Assembly: GCA_026224775.1 (NCBI GenBank)
Contig: JAMFRP010000019.1
Span: 1 to 64,000, forward strand
From: Bacteroidota bacterium
Lineage (GTDB): Bacteria; Bacteroidota; Bacteroidia; Sphingobacteriales; Sphingobacteriaceae
Direction of reading: 5' to 3'
DNA: 64,000 nt
The notes under the pieces were generated by a model. It did no database searches. It saw only the letters and a program-made list of their open reading frames with translations, and had not been told where the DNA came from. Shown here in pieces: positions 58,835 through 64,000 of the stretch. The position numbers were made by a program, and so were the translations under genes. Within the stretch, counting starts at the first letter, position 1; every line of letters starts with the position of its first letter.

Positions 58835-60145
58835 CTACGAGTGCTTCCGCTTATTATTCATCTTGGCTTTAGTGCCCGAGCTGTAATTATAAGTTTTGGC
58901 ATTAGCCGCTTTTTTCTCATGGAATGCTTCACCAACAACAGGCGCGTTTTTATCCGCTTTGGCAGGTTTCTTTTCAGTTGATTCTTCCTTTTCTTTACGC
59001 TCTTTATCGATAATCAAGTCATCCGGCAATTCAGATAATGCCATTTTTCTACCGATGACCTGTTCTATCTTTTTAACCTGAACCAATTCAATATCAGTTG
59101 CAAAGGTGATGGCTAAAGTATCTTCTTCGCCGTTTTTTTTAATTACCCGGTTAACAAACAACTCTTTTTCTTCAGGCAAATCAAGATGGATAAAAAACGG
59201 GATACCCGAAATATCAACATCCTCAGTATTCTCATTAGCGATCACTAAAACCCGCAGCTTATCATCGCTCTTGAAAATATTAATATCCGATATACCCTTA
59301 TCCTCGCTAAACATCGGGTTTAAAATAACCACCGAATCACGCAGCTGTGGTTTTAAATTCTTATAAACGGTATTAGCCGTAATGCGGGTATTTACAAACA
59401 CTACAACTTTGGTAAACAACTCATCGTCCTGCATAAACAGGTTCAACAAGTTTAATTTAGTTCTGAAGTTGGGCAGGTTATATAATATTTGCTGGTAAGT
59501 ATCTAAAGGCGTATCGTTTAATTCTTCTACCTCCACAATGGCAGGCTGTTTCATAAACGGGGCTATCATTTTCTGCAATTTATCGTGCAGCACTTCGGTA
59601 AATACCAAATGCTGGCATTTAGTGATACTATTTGCTAGTTCAGCTACCGGTAATTGCAGGCCTTGTTTAACAATCAGCTCAGCATCATCAACAATAAACA
59701 GGTCTATTTTATTTAGATTGAGACCCAGTTTTAGGTAGATGGCACGAGCCCTATCAGGTGTGGCAACAACAATATCAGCGCCATCGGCTAAAGCATCCAT
59801 TTGCGCTTCGATACCGGGGGCAACATATAAGCCAACAATTTTTACTGATGGATTTTTGTTGAGCGCATCAAATTGCTCAATTACGCTGAATACTTTTTCC
59901 TTATCAGGTACTAATACCAATACTCTTGGCGCATCGTCAAACCCTTGCCTGATGCGGTTTAATACAGTAATGATGTAAGTGCTGGTTTTACCGGCCCCTT
60001 CAGGGGCTATCGCGATAACATCCTGCCCGCCAATAATCCGCGACAAAGTTTTTTGCTGTATCTCCTTCGGACTTAAATATCCTGCTTCTGTTATTGTACG
60101 CGCTAAGCCCTTGTTCAGCTTAAATTTATCTAACCACACCATCAA
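58835..60145 (-). CDS. Degenerate DEAD-box RNA helicase-like protein
   Basis: A 436-residue protein with the two-RecA-domain layout of DEAD-box helicases. It begins LDKFKLNKGLARTITEAGYLSPKEIQQKTL, which keeps the Q motif. The Walker A is APEGAGKTS. Several other motifs are altered: DDAE instead of DEAD (FIVDDAELIV), FTE instead of SAT (HLVFTEVLHD), NENTEDVDIS instead of TDVAARGLDI, and VNRVIKKNGEE instead of HRIGRTGR. A Lys/Glu-rich tail (about 375-436) suggests RNA binding. Lost motif VI arginines argue for weak or no unwinding. Single gene, convergent with VF530. Confidence 0.85.
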   Translation of the reverse strand: MMVWLDKFKLNKGLARTITEAGYLSPKEIQQKTLSRIIGGQDVIAIAPEGAGKTSTYIITVLNRIRQGFDDAPRVLVLVPDKEKVFSVIEQFDALNKNPSVKIVGLYVAPGIEAQMDALADGADIVVATPDRARAIYLKLGLNLNKIDLFIVDDAELIVKQGLQLPVAELANSITKCQHLVFTEVLHDKLQKMIAPFMKQPAIVEVEELNDTPLDTYQQILYNLPNFRTKLNLLNLFMQDDELFTKVVVFVNTRITANTVYKNLKPQLRDSVVILNPMFSEDKGISDINIFKSDDKLRVLVIANENTEDVDISGIPFFIHLDLPEEKELFVNRVIKKNGEEDTLAITFATDIELVQVKKIEQVIGRKMALSELPDDLIIDKERKEKEESTEKKPAKADKNAPVVGEAFHEKKAANAKTYNYSSGTKAKMNNKRKHS

Positions 60146-60251
60146 AAAATATATTAAGCCGCGAATTTACCTATTTTAAATTAAACACTTGCCTGTCATC
60201 TTGTAAACAGATTTACGAAGTTTTCAAAACTTCGTAAATCTTAAAATCTTC

Positions 60252-60343
60252 TTGTCATTCTGAGCGGAGCGGAGAATTTTCTATAATAGACATAGTCCGC
60301 TTTGCAAATCGAAGAAGATTCTTCGCTCCGCTCAGAATGACAA
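60252..60343. repeat. Long inverted repeat, GTCATTCTGAGCGG type
   Basis: TTGTCATTCTGAGCGGAGCG at left and CGCTCCGCTCAGAATGACAA at right, interior including CCGCTTTGCAAATCGAAG. Same family as 10541-10627; it too sits just outside the 3' end of a minus-strand gene (truA). Confidence 0.85.
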
Positions 60344-60370
60344 GGAGGAGGAATGACAAGGAGGAAATAA

Positions 60371-61174
60371 TTACAACTTAATCCAATCAGTTCCCTCGGT
60401 CATCATCGTTGAAAACGTGCTTTTTACCGGCAAATCCAAATAAGGATAAGTAACTTTTGAAAGATATAATCCTTGCGGATAAGCGGGAATAATAATTTGC
60501 GGCGTAATTTTTTCAGCCAGGTAATGTTCAAACTCATCCACACTCATCTCGCCTTTGCCAATTTCCAGCAAGCGCCCCACAATAATGCGGATCATCTTAC
60601 TTAAAAAACGATTAGCCGAAATGTAGAAACGAATCCTGTCGCCATTCTTGTCTGTATAGAGACTTGCTGTGCTTACATGGCAAATGGTATGATCAATGCG
60701 ATCGGGCATTTTGCAGAAGGCGCGGTAGTCGTTGTATTGAGGTAGTAGCGCTACGGCATCTTTCATTTTATGCAGATCGAGATTTCGTTCTGCATAAAAT
60801 GAGCTGAACCTGCTCAAAAACGGATCCTTATAAGTATGGATAAAGTAGTCGTAACTGCGTTGTATGGTGTCAAACCGGGCATGGGGAAGTCCCTCCATCG
60901 GGATGATGTCAAATACAGCAATATCATCCGGCAATATTTTATTCAGGCGGAAGAATAAGTCAAAATCCCATTCCTGTTCAATATCAACATGAAAAAAAAA
61001 CTGACTCGCATGTACCTGCGCGTCAGTTCGCCCGCAACCGGAAATGTAAATGGGTACTTTTAACAGTTTGGTTAAATTGGTTTCTAAAACCTGCTGCACA
61101 CTTAACGCTTCCGGGTGTTTTTGCCATCCGCAATAATTGGTGCCGTGGTAACCTATGTGAAAAAAGTACCTCAA
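60371..61174 (-). CDS. truA: tRNA pseudouridine synthase A
   Basis: Converts U38-40 of tRNA anticodon arms to pseudouridine. 267 residues, standard. The opening RYFFHIGYHGTNYCGWQKHP and catalytic motif CGRTDAQVHASQF with Asp51 are typical, the Gln replacing the usual Gly. Further blocks: LPDDIAVFDIIP, HARFDTIQRSYDYFIHT, RFYISANRFLSKMIRIIVGRLLEIGKG. Twelve bp downstream of the CDGSH gene on the same strand, so likely co-transcribed with it. Confidence 0.96.
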   Translation of the reverse strand: MRYFFHIGYHGTNYCGWQKHPEALSVQQVLETNLTKLLKVPIYISGCGRTDAQVHASQFFFHVDIEQEWDFDLFFRLNKILPDDIAVFDIIPMEGLPHARFDTIQRSYDYFIHTYKDPFLSRFSSFYAERNLDLHKMKDAVALLPQYNDYRAFCKMPDRIDHTICHVSTASLYTDKNGDRIRFYISANRFLSKMIRIIVGRLLEIGKGEMSVDEFEHYLAEKITPQIIIPAYPQGLYLSKVTYPYLDLPVKSTFSTMMTEGTDWIKL

Positions 61175-61186
61175 ATACTTAATGTG

Positions 61187-61411
61187 TTATACCTTTTTTG
61201 GAGGCAAATCAAATGCGATAGCATCGTGCTCAAAATGGTTTTTGTGTGATCCATCACAAAACGGTTTGTTTTGCGATAGGCCACAGCGGCAAATGCTTAC
61301 AATAGTTCTGCCTTGTAAGCCGTAATTGTTGCCTTGCATATCTACTATCTCAAAATCGCCGTCTATTTTAACCGATCCGTTGTTATTTATGGTAAGTTTT
61401 GTTGTTGCCAT
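61187..61411 (-). CDS. CDGSH iron-sulfur domain protein
   Basis: A 74-residue protein with one CDGSH domain: CRCGLSQNKPFCDGSHKNH fits C-x-C-x2-S-x3-P-x-C-D-G-S-H, the 3Cys-1His ligand set for a [2Fe-2S] cluster as in mitoNEET. N-terminal part (TKLTINNNGSVKIDGDFEIVDMQGNNYGLQGR) is the short beta extension seen in bacterial single-domain members. Electron transfer or redox sensing is likely; the partner is unknown. Leads truA on the same strand. Confidence 0.94.
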   Translation of the reverse strand: MATTKLTINNNGSVKIDGDFEIVDMQGNNYGLQGRTIVSICRCGLSQNKPFCDGSHKNHFEHDAIAFDLPPKKV

Positions 61412-61563
61412 GTATATTTTCTATTTGTGCCCGAAGGTAATCAACTTGTATAACACTCAAATATTAAAGTGCAATCCGGATTAATTCTAAATGGACGGAG
61501 AATGATTTTTAATGTTACACACACATTTATTAAAATAATTATAAATTGCTTCTTTAATCTACC

Positions 61564-63603
61564 ATGAAAAACCTACTGCTGCCAATTATTTTAGTACTTG
61601 GATGTTTTAGCACGCAAGCGCAAATTACAAAGGCTACTGTTGTAACCAAACCAGATACGAATAGCATAAATACATTTTATGTAAGCAATAAATTTCCGTT
61701 GTTGAAACAGGCTTTTATCAAATTGCCAATTGGTTCAATAAAGCCGGGTGGTTGGCTAAAAAAACAATTAGAGTTACAAAGTGACGGGCTTACAGGCCAT
61801 TTAGATGAAATAAGCATTTGGCTTAACAGAACAGATAACGCATGGCTAAATAAAAACGGTTTAGGTAAATATGGCTGGGAAGAACTGCCTTACTGGTTAA
61901 AAGGCTATGGCGATATAGCTTATATGCTGAATGATAAACGCATGCTGGCCAATACTAAATTTTGGATAAATGCTGTAATTAACAACCAACGCTCTAATGG
62001 CGATTTTGGGCCATTGGTATATAAGGGAGAGGGAAAACGTGACCTGTGGACTAATATGCCCATGTTATGGTGCCTGCAATCTTACTATGAATATTCTAAA
62101 GATGCGCGTGTAATTAATTTAATGCGCAAGTACTTTAAATGGGAACTGAGCATTCCCGATGATAAGTTTTTGCAGGATTATTGGGAAAACAGCAGGGGCG
62201 GAGATAACCTTTTAAGTGTTTACTGGCTATATAACCGTACCGGCGAAACATGGCTTTTAGATCTGGCTACAAAGCTTGATCGTTGCACAGCAAATTGGCG
62301 CCAGGTAAATAATTTACCTAACTGGCACAATGTAAATGTGGCTGAATGTTTCCGTGAACCGGCGACTTATTACCTGCAAAGTCATTTATTATCTGATTTG
62401 AATGCGAGTTATAATGATTTTAACCTTGTTCGTAATATTTACGGGCAAGTACCTGGCGGGATGTTTGGGGCTGATGAAAACGCCAGGCAAGGTTATACAG
62501 ACCCAAGACAAGCTGTTGAAACCTGCGGAATGGTTGAGCAAATGACATCGGATGAATATTTATTGCAATTTACGGGTGATCCTTTTTGGGCTGATAACTG
62601 CGAAGACGTCGCCTTTAATACATTTCCGGCAGCGTTTACTTCTGATTATAAAGCACTCAGGTATTTAACAGCCCCTAATATGGTGGTAAGTGACAGTAAA
62701 AATCATTCACCGGGTATTGCTAATGACGGTCCGTTTTTAGCTATGAACCCTTTCAGTAGCCGTTGCTGCCAACATAATCATGCTGCGGGCTGGGTGTATT
62801 ATGCCGAAAATAGTTGGATGGCTACACCTGATAAAGGTTTAGCTGCCCAATTATACAGTGATGGCCAGGTTAATGCAGTTGCAGGCAATGGCCAAAAAGT
62901 TAATATAACAGAAAGCACACATTACCCTTTTGATGAGCAGGTTAATTTTCGCATTAATGTAGCTGCCAGCGTTAAATTCTCATTTTATTTACGCGTGCCA
63001 GCTTGGTGTAATAACGCAAGTGTGAAAGTTAACGGTAAAGCAATCCCGGTTAACGCGGTGCCCGGCAAGTATATAAAATTAGCCCATACCTGGAAAAACG
63101 GCGATGTAGTAGCATTGCAACTACCCATGCATATAAAGGTTAAAACATGGGAAAACAATAAAAATAGCGTTAGTGTTAATTACGGTCCGCTAACATTCTC
63201 GCTAAAGATTGCTGAAAACTATGTCAAAAAGAATAGTAAGGTTGATGTACAGGGCGATGCAGGCTGGCAAAAAACTGCTGATCCGACTAAGTGGCCCGCT
63301 TATGATATTTATGCAGCATCCCCGTGGAATTATGGGTTATTGCTAAACAAAGATGCAGCGGCATCTTTTGAAGTGATTAAAAAGAGCTGGCCAAAAGATG
63401 GTAACCCGTTTACCAATACAAATGCACCAATACAACTTGTGGCAAAAGGCAAGCAAATAACATCGTGGACAATTGATCAATACGGATTATGCGCGGTATT
63501 GCCACCGAGCCCGGTGGTATCAGATCAACCTGAGAAAATCTTAACACTGGTTCCGATGGGTGGCGCACGGTTAAGAATATCAGCATTTCCGGTGGTAAAA
63601 TAA
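61564..63603 (+). CDS. GH127 beta-L-arabinofuranosidase-family protein (DUF1680)
   Basis: A 679-residue secreted glycosidase. Signal peptide ends at about residue 20 (CFSTQAQ). GH127 barrel: GSIKPGGWLKKQLELQSDGLTGHLDE, GYGDIAYMLND. The zinc/nucleophile site is conserved: Glu319 and Cys321 in VETCGMVEQM, Cys401-Cys402 in RCCQHNHAAGW, matching the E-x-C plus CC pattern of the Bifidobacterium HypBA1 enzyme, whose cysteine is nucleophile. C-terminal beta domains follow (FYLRVPAWCNNASVKVNGK). It acts on arabinose-containing plant glycans; fine specificity is unknown. A LacI regulator begins 108 bp downstream. Confidence 0.92.
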   Translation: MKNLLLPIILVLGCFSTQAQITKATVVTKPDTNSINTFYVSNKFPLLKQAFIKLPIGSIKPGGWLKKQLELQSDGLTGHLDEISIWLNRTDNAWLNKNGLGKYGWEELPYWLKGYGDIAYMLNDKRMLANTKFWINAVINNQRSNGDFGPLVYKGEGKRDLWTNMPMLWCLQSYYEYSKDARVINLMRKYFKWELSIPDDKFLQDYWENSRGGDNLLSVYWLYNRTGETWLLDLATKLDRCTANWRQVNNLPNWHNVNVAECFREPATYYLQSHLLSDLNASYNDFNLVRNIYGQVPGGMFGADENARQGYTDPRQAVETCGMVEQMTSDEYLLQFTGDPFWADNCEDVAFNTFPAAFTSDYKALRYLTAPNMVVSDSKNHSPGIANDGPFLAMNPFSSRCCQHNHAAGWVYYAENSWMATPDKGLAAQLYSDGQVNAVAGNGQKVNITESTHYPFDEQVNFRINVAASVKFSFYLRVPAWCNNASVKVNGKAIPVNAVPGKYIKLAHTWKNGDVVALQLPMHIKVKTWENNKNSVSVNYGPLTFSLKIAENYVKKNSKVDVQGDAGWQKTADPTKWPAYDIYAASPWNYGLLLNKDAAASFEVIKKSWPKDGNPFTNTNAPIQLVAKGKQITSWTIDQYGLCAVLPPSPVVSDQPEKILTLVPMGGARLRISAFPVVK

Positions 63604-63711
63604 TAATGATGTATTGGCTTTGTTATAGTTTGTTTTATTGGTAAATCGATAAATTGATTCTATATTAGCTTATTATTCTTTTATAACCTTTAAATTATAT
63701 ACCAAATCCCG

Positions 63712-64000
63712 ATGATTAAGAAGAAGCTGTCAATAGTTGATATTGCCAATAAACTCAATATATCAAAAACTACGGTATCCTTTATCTTGAATGGCCGCGC
63801 CAGGGAAAAACGGATAAGCGAGGAGCTTGTTGAGCGGGTATTGAAATTTGTAAAAGAAGTTGGTTATAAGCCTAACTCATTGGCTAAAAGCTTGCGCACC
63901 GGCAAATCGCATATTATAGGTTTAATGGTTGAAAATATTGCTGATCCATTTTTTGCAAACATCGCCCGCTACATTGAAGACAGGGCCTATAAAAATGGTT
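63712..64000 (+). CDS. LacI-family transcriptional regulator, cut by window edge
   Basis: First 96 residues of a LacI/GalR repressor. N-terminal helix-turn-helix KLSIVDIANKLNISKTTVSFILNGRAREKRISEELVERVLKFVKEVGYKPNSLAKSLRTGKSHIIGLMVENIADPFFANIAR is complete, with the hinge helix (NSLAKSLRTGKS) and start of the sugar-binding domain. The ATG at 63712 is the natural start. It is co-directional with the GH127 gene and may control it or downstream sugar genes outside the window. Confidence 0.95.
   Translation, partial: MIKKKLSIVDIANKLNISKTTVSFILNGRAREKRISEELVERVLKFVKEVGYKPNSLAKSLRTGKSHIIGLMVENIADPFFANIARYIEDRAYKNG

Noticed and set aside
54236..63603. A complete polysaccharide utilisation locus
   Set aside because: GH29, GH28 and GH127 are near each other but on different strands, separated by housekeeping genes, with no SusC/SusD pair in the window.

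Overview
The window is chromosomal DNA of a Bacteroidota bacterium, most likely Sphingobacteriaceae (Mucilaginibacter/Pedobacter type). The evidence is PorT and PorG homologues of the type IX secretion system, TAnnTTTG promoter boxes, the gene order CBS-nadK-porG-uppS-bamA-skp-skp-murI, SPII lipoproteins, and several plant-polysaccharide glycoside hydrolases. No tRNA, rRNA, CRISPR array, prophage or classical insertion sequence was recognised. Genus and GC impressions are by eye.

Layout. 1-10.5 kb holds housekeeping and accessory genes: rpsA (cut by the left edge), tyrS, a RES/Xre toxin-antitoxin pair, a PH/SHOCT protein, a LuxE-domain protein, a SYLF protein, engB, a DUF559 nuclease, a UbiA/MqnP prenyltransferase and a small membrane protein. 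10.6-26.7 kb is an alpha-glucan/maltose region. On the minus strand lie glgB, a GH31 alpha-glucosidase, a universal stress protein, a PiT phosphate transporter and a repeat-built lipoprotein. On the plus strand lie beta-phosphoglucomutase, a GH65 phosphorylase, a GH13 enzyme and an MFS sugar transporter. Together they can import maltose-like sugars, split them with phosphate, convert beta-glucose-1-phosphate to glucose-6-phosphate, and build or trim glycogen. 27-40 kb carries a VOC protein, menG/ubiE-porT, an SDR, yqeY and the envelope cluster (hydrolase, CBS, nadK, porG, uppS, bamA, two skp, murI). 40.2-50.2 kb is a partial complex I operon (nuoH-I-J-K-x-L-M-N, no nuoA-G) followed by amt. 50.2-64 kb holds a TPR/WG membrane protein, a long PurF-type enzyme, GH29, GNAT, GH28, a hydrolase, a VF530 protein, a degenerate DEAD-box protein, truA, a CDGSH protein, GH127 and the start of a LacI regulator.

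The most unusual content is in and around the intergenic DNA. (1) The DUF559 nuclease gene lies between two inverted copies of a bipartite repeat: a CCCCTCTTGAGAGGGG palindrome, a linker, then AGGGGTGTGTT. The same pair without a gene, with only 10 nt between its inner arms, occurs at 23406-23497, and solo copies lie elsewhere, including inside the nuo operon. This looks like an autonomous/non-autonomous pair comparable in layout to RAYT/REPIN systems but built on a Vsr-like nuclease. (2) Sixteen A/T tracts spaced about 10.6 bp apart (7752-7915) predict strongly curved DNA. (3) Quasi-periodic 8-9-nt CAAT/CAAC-type repeats directly precede several start codons. In nuoI such a repeat appears to have replaced the normal start, leaving only AUU/AUC. 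(4) A small secreted TonB-plug-like gene is translationally coupled inside the nuo operon. (5) The DEAD-box protein has lost several canonical helicase motifs.
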